The notes beneath the pieces were generated by a model. That model was not told where the DNA came from. It did no database searches and saw only the letters and a list, made by a program, of their open reading frames with translations. Positions 8,921 through 19,066 of a DNA stretch of 64,000 nt are shown here, piece by piece (position 1 is the stretch's first letter; the number at the start of each line of letters is the position of its first letter). A program made the translations under genes and the position numbers. Source of the DNA: Rhodocyclaceae bacterium (lineage in GTDB: Bacteria; Pseudomonadota; Gammaproteobacteria; Burkholderiales; Rhodocyclaceae); NCBI GenBank assembly GCA_023383815.1, contig JAHDYG010000010.1, forward strand, positions 61,521 through 125,520, read 5' to 3'.

Positions 8921-10921
8921 TCAAGCCTCCTGTGTGTGGGCGGGGCGCTCGCCACTCGCAGCGGCGACCCGACGCGGTGCAGATCCGGCCACCATCCCGC
9001 TCTGGTAGTTCATCGGTCCGCCGGTGAAGGGGGCAAAGCCGGTTCCGAAGATCACCCCGGCATCGGCTAGATCGGCGTCCGCGACCACGCCCTGTTCAAC
9101 GCATCGCCGCGTCGCATTCAGCAGCGGCGCAACGATGCGGGCCGCGAGCCCCTCCGGGACGGGGCCGGCGGCAGCCTTGCGCGGCTTGCCGTTGTCCCAG
9201 GCGTAATAGCCCTGGCCACTCTTCTTGCCCAGATGCCCGGCCGCGACAAGACTGAGAAGTCTTGCCGGCGCGCTGGCCTCGGCAGCTCCGGTCAAGGCCT
9301 TGCCGGCTGCCACCGCGATGTCGAGTCCGACCGTGTCGACCAGCTCGACCGGCCCCATCGGCATGCCGAACGCCAGCATTGCCGCGTCGACCACTTCGGG
9401 TGCAATCCCCTCCTCGACGCAGCGCAGTGCCTCGAGCATGTAGGGGCCGAGCACCGCATTGACGAGGAATCCCGGCGCGCTCGCAACCGGCAGCGGCAAC
9501 TTGTCGATGCGGCGCACGAAGGCGGCGGCGCGGCGCACGGCCTCCTCATCGGACGCCGCCCCGCGCACCACCTCGACGAGCGGCATCATCGCGACCGGGT
9601 TGAAGAAATGGATGCCGACCAGCCGCGACGGATCCGCCAGGCCCTGGGCGATGTCCTCGAGACGCAGGCTCGACGTGTTGGTCGCCAGCACCGCATCCGG
9701 GCGGGCCCTCCGTTCAAGGTCGGCAAACAGGCCGCGCTTGACCTCTAGGTTCTCGAAGATCGCCTCGATGATGACATCGGCGCGCGCCGCGCCGTGACCA
9801 TCGGGATCGGCGACGAGCCGGTCGAGTGTGAAGCGCACCTGCTTTGCGTCGCCGCGGAACTTGCGTTCGTAGAGCTTCGCTGCCCGGGCGATGGCCGGCG
9901 CAATCCGCTCGACGCCCTGATCCTGCAGGGTCACGGTCATGCCACGCAGCGCACACACCGCCGCAATGTCGCCTCCCATCACGCCTGCACCGACCACGTG
10001 CACATGCCGCGGTACGAAGTCGCTGTCCTTGCCGAAGCCTTTCAGGCGCTCCTGCAGGAAGAACACCCGCACGAGATTGCGCGCCGTCGGAGAGCGGAAG
10101 ATGGTCTCCAGCGAGGCCGGATCACCCGCCGGCACCGCCAGCGCATTGCCGCCGTACCGTGCCCAGATGTCGAGGATCGCGTACGGCGCCGGGTAGTGCT
10201 CGGGACGCGCCTTGGTTGCGACCTGCTCGCGCGCCTTCTTCGCGACGATCGCCTTCAGCGGGCCGTTCATCAGCTTCAGCATCCAGGGCAGACTGCGTGG
10301 CGCCTGCCCCGAGACCACGAGCAGGCGCGCGGCATTCTCCATCACGCGCGGCGGTACACACTCATCGGCCAGTCCGATCTTCCTCGCGCGCTGGGCGTTG
10401 ACGCCCTTTCCGGTCAGCATCAGGTCGAGCGCAAGAGCCGGACCGACCACTTCAGGCAGGCGCTTCATGCCGCCCCAGCCAGGCACGATGCCGAGCATCA
10501 CCTCAGGCAGCGCAAGCCGGGTGCCCGGCTCATCGACCACCACCCGGTAACGGCACGCGAGCGCCAGTTCCAGCCCGCCACCCATGCAATGCCCGCGGAT
10601 CAGCGCAAGGGTCGGAAAGCGCACGGCGGCCAGGCGGTTGAACAGGGACCAGCCGCGCTCGACGAGCCGACGCGCGGCGTCGGCCGAGTCCACGCGTGTG
10701 AACTCTTCGATATCCGCACCGGCGATGAACCCTGCAGGCTTCGCCGAGGCAATGATCAAACCCTTCGGCGGCGTGCTCTCGAATGCCGCCAGCACGCTCG
10801 CGAACTCTTCCATCGCCTCGGTCGACAGGGTATTGGTGCCCGCGCCGGCCTTGTCGAACCAGAGCCAGGCCAGGCCGTCGGCCTCACGCTCCAGTCGCCA
10901 GTGCTTGTACGTTACGCTCAT
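8921..10921 (-). CDS. Enoyl-CoA hydratase / 3-hydroxyacyl-CoA dehydrogenase, hydratase domain first (FadJ-like)
   Basis: 666 residues from the ATG at 10921 (MSVTYKHWRLE). The crotonase domain comes first (FIAGADIEEF, GHCMGGGLELALACRYR, LPEVMLGIVPGWGG, both catalytic glutamates kept). A Rossmann dehydrogenase follows (HVVGAGVMGGDIAAVCA at about 305-320, IHFFNPVAMMPLVEVV). At about 666 residues it is slightly shorter than E. coli FadJ. A longer upstream frame to 11383 overlaps degV and is not used. It duplicates the chemistry of the 6047-8428 enzyme with reversed domain order. Confidence 0.88.
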   Translation of the reverse strand: MSVTYKHWRLEREADGLAWLWFDKAGAGTNTLSTEAMEEFASVLAAFESTPPKGLIIASAKPAGFIAGADIEEFTRVDSADAARRLVERGWSLFNRLAAVRFPTLALIRGHCMGGGLELALACRYRVVVDEPGTRLALPEVMLGIVPGWGGMKRLPEVVGPALALDLMLTGKGVNAQRARKIGLADECVPPRVMENAARLLVVSGQAPRSLPWMLKLMNGPLKAIVAKKAREQVATKARPEHYPAPYAILDIWARYGGNALAVPAGDPASLETIFRSPTARNLVRVFFLQERLKGFGKDSDFVPRHVHVVGAGVMGGDIAAVCALRGMTVTLQDQGVERIAPAIARAAKLYERKFRGDAKQVRFTLDRLVADPDGHGAARADVIIEAIFENLEVKRGLFADLERRARPDAVLATNTSSLRLEDIAQGLADPSRLVGIHFFNPVAMMPLVEVVRGAASDEEAVRRAAAFVRRIDKLPLPVASAPGFLVNAVLGPYMLEALRCVEEGIAPEVVDAAMLAFGMPMGPVELVDTVGLDIAVAAGKALTGAAEASAPARLLSLVAAGHLGKKSGQGYYAWDNGKPRKAAAGPVPEGLAARIVAPLLNATRRCVEQGVVADADLADAGVIFGTGFAPFTGGPMNYQSGMVAGSAPRRVAAASGERPAHTQEA

Positions 10922-10956
10922 CCTTCTGCTCCCGCTGCCGGCTCGCGCCGCAGCCT

Positions 10957-11907
10957 TCATGAAAACTTGTGCCGTTCGGCCGCGAACGCGACGGACAAAC
11001 CACCTGCACCGACGTTCACCGCGCCGGTCTTGCTCATCTGGCACACCAGCAGCTCGACGCCGGCCGCCTCGATCCTTCGGCGAAATGCGGCAAAGCCGGA
11101 TAGCTTCTCCAGTTCTGCCAGGTCGCCGCCATAGCTCACGCATACGCAAGGCACGAGCAGGCCAGCCTCGACCTGCGCCAGCGTGTTGTCGAAAACTTTC
11201 CGCACGCCAGCGTTGAACCCCCAGGACTTGGCCACCGGTCCGGTGTTGTCCTGGTGACACAGCAGGATCGGCTTCAGATCGAGCGCCTTGCCGACCGCGT
11301 ACGCCGTCCAGTTCACACTGGTGTCTCCCCGCTTCGCGGCACGGTGCAGCAGGTAGTACAGGTCCGACGCGACAAAATAGCAATGCAGGTGATCGGCCAG
11401 CATCGCCAGGCGCTCTGCCATTGCGCTCGCGTCGCCCCCTGCCTCGCGCAGTCGCGCCGCCTCCCAGGCCAACACGCCCTGCCCCGCGAACATCGAGCGG
11501 GTGTTGATGACGGTAACCGTGCAGCGCCCGGGCAACCCATGACTGCGACGCAGGTCACGGCTGCGCGAGGAGACTTCCACCGCGGCCCGCGTGGTGTTGC
11601 TGAAGATCCCGCTGCGGGCGGCAGTCACGGTCATGCAGATCACGTGGTCACACTCCGTAGCCCAGCGCCCGAGGATCTCCTCGGCAACCTCGGCCGCGCC
11701 CATCGGATGGGTCTCGGCATGCAGCGCATCACGCCGGTCGTAGCGCTGCCGGTAGAACTCCGCCGTCTGCAGCGGATCCCGGCGATCCTCCAGATGTGTC
11801 TGGCCAATGCGGATCGCCACCGGCAACACCCCGATTTCATGATCCCGGAAGAATTCGTGCGGAAGATCACATGTCGCATCCACAAGCAGCCCGATCGATG
11901 TTGCCAT
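10957..11907 (-). CDS. DegV family fatty-acid-binding protein
   Basis: 316 residues from the ATG at 11907 (MATSIGLLVDATCDLP). The opening VDATCDLP and the later HVICMTVTAARSGIFSNT segment match the DegV fold, whose members bind fatty acids and in some bacteria deliver them to fatty acid kinase. Embedded in the beta-oxidation block, which fits a lipid-binding role. A second possible start lies 39 bases upstream, but GGAGACAG sits correctly for the chosen one. Confidence 0.75.
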   Translation of the reverse strand: MATSIGLLVDATCDLPHEFFRDHEIGVLPVAIRIGQTHLEDRRDPLQTAEFYRQRYDRRDALHAETHPMGAAEVAEEILGRWATECDHVICMTVTAARSGIFSNTTRAAVEVSSRSRDLRRSHGLPGRCTVTVINTRSMFAGQGVLAWEAARLREAGGDASAMAERLAMLADHLHCYFVASDLYYLLHRAAKRGDTSVNWTAYAVGKALDLKPILLCHQDNTGPVAKSWGFNAGVRKVFDNTLAQVEAGLLVPCVCVSYGGDLAELEKLSGFAAFRRRIEAAGVELLVCQMSKTGAVNVGAGGLSVAFAAERHKFS

Positions 11908-12016
11908 TGCCCCTGTCTCCAATTGATGTGGACCGATCCTCGACAACGGAGGCTCCGTCTGCCCGGTCGGTCTCTTGCGGCGGACGCACTGACGGCGTCC
12001 GTCCAGCCCTCCTCCT

Positions 12017-13297
12017 TCAGATTTTTTCGATCAGCATCGCCCCGCCCAGACCGCCACCGATGCAGATGCTCGCCATCGCGCGCTGTCCGCCGTTGCGGCG
12101 CAAGGTGTTCAAGGCGTGCAGGACGATTCGCGCACCGGAGGCGCCGACCGGGTGACCGAGCGCAATTGCGCCGCCGTCAACGTTGAGCCGCGATTCATCC
12201 AGCGCACCGAGTGCGCCCTCCAGCCCCAGTTCGTTGCGGCAGTAGTCCTCGTCGCGCCACGCACGCAGGCATGCGATGACCTGCGCAGCGAAGGCTTCAT
12301 TGATCTCCCAGGCATCGAGGTCGTTCAGGGCGAGTCCGTGGCGCGACAGGATCGGCGTCGCGGCATGGACCGGACCAAGCCCCATCTGCGCCGGATCCAG
12401 CCCCGACCACTGGCTGTCGACGATGCGCCCCAGCGGAGTCAGGCCGTGGCGCTCGACGGCACGCTCCGAGGCGAGGATGAGCCACGCTGCGCCGTCGGTG
12501 ATCTGCGAGCTGTTGCCCGGTGTGACCTTGCCGTACTTGCGGTCGAAAAAGGGCTTCAGCTTCGCCAGAGCGCTTGCTGTGGAATCACGCCGGACACCGT
12601 CATCGTCTTTGTACACGGCGCCGTCGCGGTCGATCAGGGGCACGATCTCCGCAAAATGGCCCTGATCCTGCGCGGCCATCACACGCTGATGGCTGCGCGC
12701 GGCAAAGACGTCCATTTCCTCACGCGAGATGCCGAAGCGCCAGGCGAGGTTTTCCGCCGTCTGCCCCATCAACTGGCCGACGATCGGGTCGGTCAGGCCT
12801 TTCATGATGCCGATCACCGGTGCGAGGCTGCCGAACTTGAGCCGCCGCAGTGCCGCAAACTTCTGGCCCGCCGTCTTCGCCGCGTACCAGCCCGAAAGCC
12901 AGCACACGAAGGCATCCGAGAACAGCAGCGGGGCGCGCGAGAGCGCATCGACCCCGCCGGCAAGGACGAGTTCCGAGCGCCCCGAACGAATGTTGGCAAG
13001 CGCCGAATCCAGTGCCTGCATCCCGCTCGCACAGTTGCGCATCACGGTCCAGCCCGGCACCTTTTGGCCACAGCCCATGCGCAGCGCCACCACGCGGCCG
13101 ATGTTGACTTCATCGGGCGACGGGCTCGCGCAGCCCAGAATCACCTCGTCGAGCTGGTCGGGCCGGAAGCGCTGGCGCATGAGCAACGCGGACCCGGCCG
13201 CCGTCGCCAGATCCGACGCAGCAAACGGCCCCGGCGCGTTCCTTGCCTTCAGGAACGGCGTTCGCGCACCGTCGATGATGTAGATGGATTCATTCAT
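12017..13297 (-). CDS. fadI: Acetyl-CoA C-acyltransferase (FadI-like thiolase)
   Basis: 426 residues, longer than the other thiolase by about 28 residues, as in the FadI type. Catalytic cysteine in VMRNCASGMQAL, histidine in GHPVGASGAR, second cysteine in SICIGGGLGG. It catalyses the last beta-oxidation step. FadI normally pairs with FadJ; here DegV lies between them. About 85 bases separate it from fadE upstream. Confidence 0.85.
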   Translation of the reverse strand: MNESIYIIDGARTPFLKARNAPGPFAASDLATAAGSALLMRQRFRPDQLDEVILGCASPSPDEVNIGRVVALRMGCGQKVPGWTVMRNCASGMQALDSALANIRSGRSELVLAGGVDALSRAPLLFSDAFVCWLSGWYAAKTAGQKFAALRRLKFGSLAPVIGIMKGLTDPIVGQLMGQTAENLAWRFGISREEMDVFAARSHQRVMAAQDQGHFAEIVPLIDRDGAVYKDDDGVRRDSTASALAKLKPFFDRKYGKVTPGNSSQITDGAAWLILASERAVERHGLTPLGRIVDSQWSGLDPAQMGLGPVHAATPILSRHGLALNDLDAWEINEAFAAQVIACLRAWRDEDYCRNELGLEGALGALDESRLNVDGGAIALGHPVGASGARIVLHALNTLRRNGGQRAMASICIGGGLGGAMLIEKI

Positions 13298-13381
13298 GGC
13301 TTCAGTTCCTGATGCGCAAGCGGACCAGACGACCTGCCTGGGCAGACCGCTGGCGCTACGCCAAGTGTCGGAGCATGCCGC

Positions 13382-15856
13382 TCACGCGGCCTCTTTCAGT
13401 CCCGGGGCTTCACACAAGGCGTCGCGCAGTCCGAAGTCGTACTCGAAGTCATCGACGCGGATCACCTTGTCGCGTAACGCATTTCGCCGTTCGACCAGGA
13501 CGTACTCCTCGGCGCTGATGACCCCTTCGTCGCGTGCCCGCCGCCAGATTGCATCCACGTCGGCGTCGACCAGAAGACCGGGGCGGAAACGTCCTTGCTT
13601 CTGCGCCTCCTTGAGCTTCGCCTCGACCGGCTCGGCCGCGACGGTGGCGATCAGGGCCGCTTCGAGTGCGCCGACCGGTTCCTCGACGTTGTCGGGGAGG
13701 AAAACGTCCGCAGTCAGGCGGTCGCGAACCGGCCCCGGTTCGATCAGGCAGCGGGCGACCTCGTGACCGAGCCGGTCGGACGGCACGACGTACGGGCGCC
13801 CGAGCGGGAACACCACCAGACGACGCAGGATCATCGCGAAGAATTTGTTCGGGAAGTTCGCGATCACGCCCTCGAACGCGTTCTGGGCCTTGAACATGCA
13901 GTCCCAGATCGCCCAGTGCATGAGCGGCGCATCCGCCGCCTGACGGCCTTCGGCCTCGAAGCGGCGCAGGGTCGCAGACGCCAGGTACATGAGCGAGAGG
14001 ATGTCGCCAAGGCGTGCCGAAAGTTTCTCCTTGCGCTTCAGTGCGCCGCCCATCGTCCCCATCGAGATGTCTGCGAGAAAGGCGAAAGCGGCCGAAAAGC
14101 GTGTCAGCTGCTGGTAGTAGCGGCGCGTTTCGGGCGCGACATCCGCAGGAACCGCCACGAAATGCGATCCCGTCAGGCCCATCACCATCGCCCGTGCCGC
14201 GCTCGACACCGTATAGCCGATATGTCCCCAGAACGCCTTGTCGAAGCGCTCCAGCTGGTTATCCTGCGCGGCGTGCATCTCGTCGAGAACGTAGGGATGG
14301 CAGCGGATCGCGCCCTGGCCAAAAAGGATCAGGCTGCGCGTCAGGATATTCGCGCCTTCGACCGTGATGCCGACCGGAATCTGCTGGTAGGCGCGGCCGA
14401 GGAAGTTCTGAGGTCCGAGACAGATGCCCTTGCCGCCGATCACGTCCATGCCGTCGTTCACCGTCTGGCGAGCGCGCTCGGTGATGTGGTACTTGACGAC
14501 TGCCGAGACGACAGAGGGTTTCTCGCCCAGATCGATCGAACCGGCGGTGAGGACGCGTGCCGCATCCGACAGATAGGTGTTCGCACCGATGCGCGTCAGG
14601 GCCTCTTCGACGCCTTCGAAACGACCGATCGCGGTCTTGAACTGATAGCGGACCCGGGCATAGGCTCCAACGGCCCTGGCGGTGAGCTTCTGCATGCCGG
14701 TATTCGAACCCGGCAGCGAGATGCTGCGCCCCGCCGCAAGGCACTCCATCAGCATGCGCCACCCCTGACCCGCCATCTTCGGGCCGCCAATGATGAAGTC
14801 GAGCGGCATGAAGACGTCGCGTCCGCGCACCGGCCCGTTCATCCACACGGCATTGAGCGGAAAGTGGCGACGGCCGATCTCGACGCCCGGATGATCGTGC
14901 GGCACGAGCGCGCAGGTGATGCCCAGATCGGCCTCGACTCCGAGCAGTCCATCCGGATCAACCAAGCGAAATGCCAACCCGAACACGGTGCACACCGGCG
15001 CGAGCGTGATGTATCGCTTGTCGAAGCTCACGCGCATGCCGAGCACTTCCTTGCCCTGCCACATTCCCTTGCACACGACTCCCGTATCGGGGATCGAAGC
15101 CGCGTCGGAACCCGCCCAAGGACTGGTGAGGGCGAAGGCCGGGATTTCCTCGCCCCGCGCGAGACGCGGCAGGTAATGCTGTTTCTGCTCGGGCGTGCCG
15201 TAGTGCAACAGCAGCTCGGCCGGGCCGAGCGAGTTGGGCACCATCACCGTCACCGCTGGTGCGGACGAGCGGGTCGAGAGCTTCGTGACGACCTGCGAAT
15301 GGGCGAACGCCGAAAAGCCCTTGCCGCCATATTCCTCGGGAATGATCATGCCGAGAAAGCCCTTGGCCTTGATGAAGTCCCACACCTCGCGCGGCATGTC
15401 CTGGCGCTGTGTGGAATCCCAGTCATCGGTCATCCTGCACAATTCCTCGGTCTCGTTGTCGAGGAACGCTCGTTCACGCTCGGTGAGCTTCGGCCACGGG
15501 TAGGACTGCAGCTTCTTCCAGTCGGGACGCCCGGCGAAAAGATCCCCTTCCCACCACACCGTACCGGCCTCGAGCGCCTCTTTCTCGGTCTGCGACATCG
15601 ACGGCAACGCGCTCCTGAAGGCCTTGAAGATCGGCGCGGTTACATGCTTGCGGCGCAAGGCCGGCGACAGGAATACGGCGCAGCCTGCGGCCCACGCCGC
15701 GAGCACGAGCAGGGTGAGCGCGGCGGGCCAGTGGGTCAGCCACGCAAGCATCGCCAGCCAGACCAGGCCGGCACCCGCCCAGGCAAAAAAAGGCGCTCGC
15801 CCGTAGGCGAGCGCGCCTGCCAAGGGAGGGAGGGAAAGCAGAAACCACCAGGACAT
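13382..15856 (-). CDS. fadE: Membrane-associated acyl-CoA dehydrogenase FadE
   Basis: 824 residues, close to E. coli FadE. The first 75 residues hold hydrophobic segments (LSLPPLAGALAYG; FAWAGAGLVWLAMLAWL; ALTLLVLAAWAAGCAVFL) that anchor it to the inner membrane. The acyl-CoA dehydrogenase domains follow, with GYGGKGFSAFAHSQ, FALTSPWAGSDAAS and the FAD-binding GGKGICLGPQNFLGRAYQ region. It introduces the first double bond into acyl-CoA. It lies 59 bases after tetR on the same strand, so both are likely read from the promoter that carries the 16.67-kb operator. Confidence 0.92.
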   Translation of the reverse strand: MSWWFLLSLPPLAGALAYGRAPFFAWAGAGLVWLAMLAWLTHWPAALTLLVLAAWAAGCAVFLSPALRRKHVTAPIFKAFRSALPSMSQTEKEALEAGTVWWEGDLFAGRPDWKKLQSYPWPKLTERERAFLDNETEELCRMTDDWDSTQRQDMPREVWDFIKAKGFLGMIIPEEYGGKGFSAFAHSQVVTKLSTRSSAPAVTVMVPNSLGPAELLLHYGTPEQKQHYLPRLARGEEIPAFALTSPWAGSDAASIPDTGVVCKGMWQGKEVLGMRVSFDKRYITLAPVCTVFGLAFRLVDPDGLLGVEADLGITCALVPHDHPGVEIGRRHFPLNAVWMNGPVRGRDVFMPLDFIIGGPKMAGQGWRMLMECLAAGRSISLPGSNTGMQKLTARAVGAYARVRYQFKTAIGRFEGVEEALTRIGANTYLSDAARVLTAGSIDLGEKPSVVSAVVKYHITERARQTVNDGMDVIGGKGICLGPQNFLGRAYQQIPVGITVEGANILTRSLILFGQGAIRCHPYVLDEMHAAQDNQLERFDKAFWGHIGYTVSSAARAMVMGLTGSHFVAVPADVAPETRRYYQQLTRFSAAFAFLADISMGTMGGALKRKEKLSARLGDILSLMYLASATLRRFEAEGRQAADAPLMHWAIWDCMFKAQNAFEGVIANFPNKFFAMILRRLVVFPLGRPYVVPSDRLGHEVARCLIEPGPVRDRLTADVFLPDNVEEPVGALEAALIATVAAEPVEAKLKEAQKQGRFRPGLLVDADVDAIWRRARDEGVISAEEYVLVERRNALRDKVIRVDDFEYDFGLRDALCEAPGLKEAA

Positions 15857-15915
15857 TTCGTTCTCCTTGCATCCACCGCTGCGATCTTCGGTCGCAGTCG
15901 GTCATCGGGGATCGC

Positions 15916-16626
15916 TCAGGCCGCTTTCGCGCCTTCGCCATCGGACAGCGAAGCGTCAGGGACTTCGCCGAAATCTGCCAGAGGCGCACGCAGGCCGCCG
16001 AGCAGAAAGGACATCAGGCGCGGCAACAAACGGGACGGATCGGCATCGTCAAACTTTCCCGCGAACAGCTGAAGCGCATCCGTCCCCGCGATCGCATACG
16101 AGGTCGCACCCATCATGAAGTGGAAGCGCCACAGGATCTCCTCATGCGGAACGCCCGGCAGCGACTGATAGAGTGCGCCGAGGAAGCGCTCGAGCACCTC
16201 GGCGTACTCCTCAGCGAGAAACTTGCGCACGAAGGCATTCGGATCGGTGTATGTGCGGCCGAGCAGCTGCATGAAGGTACGACCGCCGTGCTCGGTGTCA
16301 CAAGCCAGTTCGAGCGCCGGACCGAAAAAGGCCTCCAGCACCTTGCTGGGCTTGACCCGCCCGCCCGTCGCCTCCCGCTCGACCTTGTCGAGCGCCGCAA
16401 GCCGGTTGCGGTTGAGGTCCACGAGGCGCCGCTGAAACACTTCCTGAATCAGGTTCTCCTTGCTCCCGAAGTGGTAGTTCACTGCAGCAAGGTTCACAGC
16501 GGCCTGGGTGGTGATCATCCGCAGCGAGGTCGCATCGAGGCCATGCTCCATGAACAGCGCTTCGGCTGCGTCGAGGATGCGGTGGCGCGTTTCCGGGCCG
16601 TGTCGGGCTGGCGCTGTCGTGCTCAT
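15916..16626 (-). CDS. TetR family regulator of the fatty acid genes (FadR/PsrA-type role)
   Basis: 236 residues. An N-terminal TetR helix-turn-helix is clear (RHRILDAAEALFMEHG, then MITTQAAVNLAAVNYHFGSKENLIQEVF). The larger C-terminal domain should bind the ligand, presumably an acyl-CoA given the neighbours. A perfect 22-bp palindrome lies 46 bases upstream of its start and related sequences precede the DUF1302 and lipase genes, so it probably represses itself, fadE and those targets. The ligand is inference. Confidence 0.85.
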   Translation of the reverse strand: MSTTAPARHGPETRHRILDAAEALFMEHGLDATSLRMITTQAAVNLAAVNYHFGSKENLIQEVFQRRLVDLNRNRLAALDKVEREATGGRVKPSKVLEAFFGPALELACDTEHGGRTFMQLLGRTYTDPNAFVRKFLAEEYAEVLERFLGALYQSLPGVPHEEILWRFHFMMGATSYAIAGTDALQLFAGKFDDADPSRLLPRLMSFLLGGLRAPLADFGEVPDASLSDGEGAKAA

Positions 16627-16671
16627 GTCTCTTCCTTTACTCTGTCCAGGGAAAGGACCTGCTCTTGTTTT

Positions 16672-16693
16672 AATTCAAACGATCGTTTGAATT
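16672..16693. promoter_or_regulatory. TetR operator, perfect palindrome (site 1)
   Basis: AATTCAAAC-GATC-GTTTGAATT is a perfect 22-bp palindrome between the end of the MMPL gene and the start of tetR. The CAAAC-N4-GTTTG core resembles the binding boxes described for PsrA-type TetR regulators of fatty acid metabolism. Position suits control of the tetR-fadE transcript. Confidence 0.8.
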
Positions 16694-16714
16694 CTACAGG
16701 GTGAATCCCCCCTG

Positions 16715-19066
16715 TCAAGCGCGTTCTTCCCCCGCAGTCCGGCGCAGTCGCCCGGGTCCTTCGAACAATGCAGCCAGTGCGGGAAGCACCAGGACTGCGC
16801 CGAGCATGTTCACAAGGAAGACAAAGGCAAGCAGGATCCCCATGTCGGCCTGGAACTTGAGCGCCGAGAACGCCCAGGTTCCCACTCCGACGCTCATCGT
16901 CACCGATGTGAACATCGTCGCGGTGCCGCGCTGGCGCAACGCTTCGAGGTAGGCGTCCACGAGCGTGCAACCGCGACTCAGTTCATGCTGGATCCGTTCG
17001 TAGATGTAGATCCCATAGTCGACCCCGATCCCTACACCAAGTGCAATCACCGGCAAGGTTGGCACCTTCAACCCGATGTCGAGCAACGCCATCAGCGCAT
17101 TGCACAACACGGCGACGATCGACAGCGGGACGATGATGCACAGGGTCGCCGCCAGCGAACGGAACTCGACGAAGCACAGGAAAGCGATCGACGCGAACAG
17201 CAATACGAGAATCGACACCTCGGCGGCATCGACCGCCTCGTTGGTCGCCCCCATGACGCCAACGTTGCCCGATGCAAGCAGGAAGTCGAGCCGCTCCGAG
17301 GCGTGCGCCGCGCGGAATTTCTTCACCTCTTCGATGATGTGGGCGATCGTCCGGCCTTCGTGGTCCCGCGTGAAGATCAGCACCTGCATGGCGCTGCAAT
17401 CGGTGTTGAGCAAGCCTGTTCCGGTATCGATCGGGGTCACGGACTGCGCCAGGACGGTTGCATCACGCGAGAGCACCCGCCAGCGCGGATTACCCTCGTT
17501 CCACCCGGAGTTCACGACCTTCGCGAGGCCGGCGAGCGAAACCACGCCCTGCACGCCGTGCACGTTGCGCATCGTCATCTCGAAGCGATCGAGCGTGTCC
17601 ATGATCTCGAAGTCGGTACACGCGCCATCCACCCCACGCGACTGGACAATGATCGACAGCACGTCCACACCGATCGAGAAGGAACTGACGATCGCTGCGG
17701 TGTCACGGTTGTAGCGTGAATCGTCGTGCAGTTCGGGAATCCCGGCGCCCAGATCTCCCGTCTGCAGCTTGCGCGCCTGACCGACCCCAAGCGCGAGCAG
17801 CACGGCAACCGCCACGAGCACCCACACGGCCCGGCGCGGCTCGGCAAAGCGCTTGAGTGCAGTCCACAGCCAGTCACCGGTTGCCTTCTTGCCGCGCGCC
17901 TTCGTGACTGCTGCAGGCGACATCCGCATCCATGAAAGCAGGATCGTGAGCAACATCTTGTTCGTGATCACGATCAGCGCCACTCCGAGGCTGGCGGTCA
18001 GGGCCAGCTCCTGGACCATCGCGATCTCGATGTACAGGATCACCATGAAACCGAGCGCAGTGGTCAGCAATGCAGTCACGCCTGGCATGAAGAGCTTGAG
18101 GAAGGCGTTGTTCGCCGCGGTGCAGCCATCGGCACCCTTGAGAACCTCCAGCTTCCATGCATTGAGCATCTGTATTGCATGGCTGACGCCGATCGAAAAG
18201 ATCAGGAAGGGGACGAGGATCGACATCGGATCGATCCCGTAGCCCAGAAGCGGCAGCAGCCCGAGCTGCCACACGACCGGAACCATGGCGCAGATCAGGC
18301 CAAGCGCTGCAAGGCTCGCCGATCCAAGATAGAAGTAAAGCAGGATCGCAGTGATGAAAAAAGTCACGACAAAGAACAGCAGAACGCCCTTCGCGCCCTC
18401 CGTGATGTCGCCCACGGCCTTCGCAAAGCCGATGATGTTGACCTCGTAGCCCAGTGCCTCGTACCGGCCGCGAATTTCCTCAAGCCGCTCGGCGACCGCA
18501 CCGTAGTCGAGACGCGCCCCGGTGCCGGGATCGACCTCAAGCAGTTCCGCACTGACGAGTGCGGCCTTCAGATCGTTCGACACGAGCCGTCCGAGCCGGC
18601 CGGACTTCAGCACGTTCTCCCGCACGGTCTCCAGATCTTCGGCCGTGCCGGCGAAATCGGCGGGAATGACGTTGCCTCCGGCGAACCCGTCCTCGACTAC
18701 TTCGATGTACCGGACGTTAGGCGTAAACAGCGAGGTCACCGTCGCGCGATCGACCCCAGGAATGAAGAACACGTCATCGGTCAGCGCCTTGAGCGCCTTC
18801 AGGTACTCCGCGTTGTAGATCTCGCCGTTCTTCTCTCGGAGCACGACCAGCACGCGATTGGCTCCACCGAACGTTTTGCGGTACTCGACGAAGGTCTTCA
18901 TGTATTCATGCTTGAGCGGGATCATCTTCTCGAACCCCGCATCCACCCGGAGATTTGTCGCCGACCACCCCAGAAACCCGGTGATTGCAACGAACAGCAG
19001 CAGGAACAGCACCCGTTGCCGGAACAGGTGATGGCCGATGAACTGCACCATTCGATTGGTCTTCAT
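16715..19066 (-). CDS. MMPL/RND superfamily transporter
   Basis: 783 residues with the two-fold RND layout: one membrane helix near the N-terminus (VLFLLLFVAITGFLGW), a large periplasmic loop, a block of about five helices around residues 225-370, then a second loop and a second helix block ending near 770. This matches MMPL (hydrophobe) exporters rather than tripartite drug RNDs. Its start overlaps the stop of the upstream YCF48-like gene (ATGA). Direction and substrate are unknown; the neighbourhood suggests a lipid. Confidence 0.85.
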   Translation of the reverse strand: MKTNRMVQFIGHHLFRQRVLFLLLFVAITGFLGWSATNLRVDAGFEKMIPLKHEYMKTFVEYRKTFGGANRVLVVLREKNGEIYNAEYLKALKALTDDVFFIPGVDRATVTSLFTPNVRYIEVVEDGFAGGNVIPADFAGTAEDLETVRENVLKSGRLGRLVSNDLKAALVSAELLEVDPGTGARLDYGAVAERLEEIRGRYEALGYEVNIIGFAKAVGDITEGAKGVLLFFVVTFFITAILLYFYLGSASLAALGLICAMVPVVWQLGLLPLLGYGIDPMSILVPFLIFSIGVSHAIQMLNAWKLEVLKGADGCTAANNAFLKLFMPGVTALLTTALGFMVILYIEIAMVQELALTASLGVALIVITNKMLLTILLSWMRMSPAAVTKARGKKATGDWLWTALKRFAEPRRAVWVLVAVAVLLALGVGQARKLQTGDLGAGIPELHDDSRYNRDTAAIVSSFSIGVDVLSIIVQSRGVDGACTDFEIMDTLDRFEMTMRNVHGVQGVVSLAGLAKVVNSGWNEGNPRWRVLSRDATVLAQSVTPIDTGTGLLNTDCSAMQVLIFTRDHEGRTIAHIIEEVKKFRAAHASERLDFLLASGNVGVMGATNEAVDAAEVSILVLLFASIAFLCFVEFRSLAATLCIIVPLSIVAVLCNALMALLDIGLKVPTLPVIALGVGIGVDYGIYIYERIQHELSRGCTLVDAYLEALRQRGTATMFTSVTMSVGVGTWAFSALKFQADMGILLAFVFLVNMLGAVLVLPALAALFEGPGRLRRTAGEERA

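Noticed and set aside
6023..9070. Plus-strand open frame of 1015 codons
   Set aside because: It runs antisense to the multifunctional enzyme and thioesterase genes, has no domain resemblance and is Arg/His/Asp-rich as expected for the complement of GC-rich coding DNA.
13595..16072. Plus-strand open frame of 825 codons opposite fadE
   Set aside because: Shadow of fadE and tetR; composition is typical of antisense GC-rich frames and no motif is recognisable.
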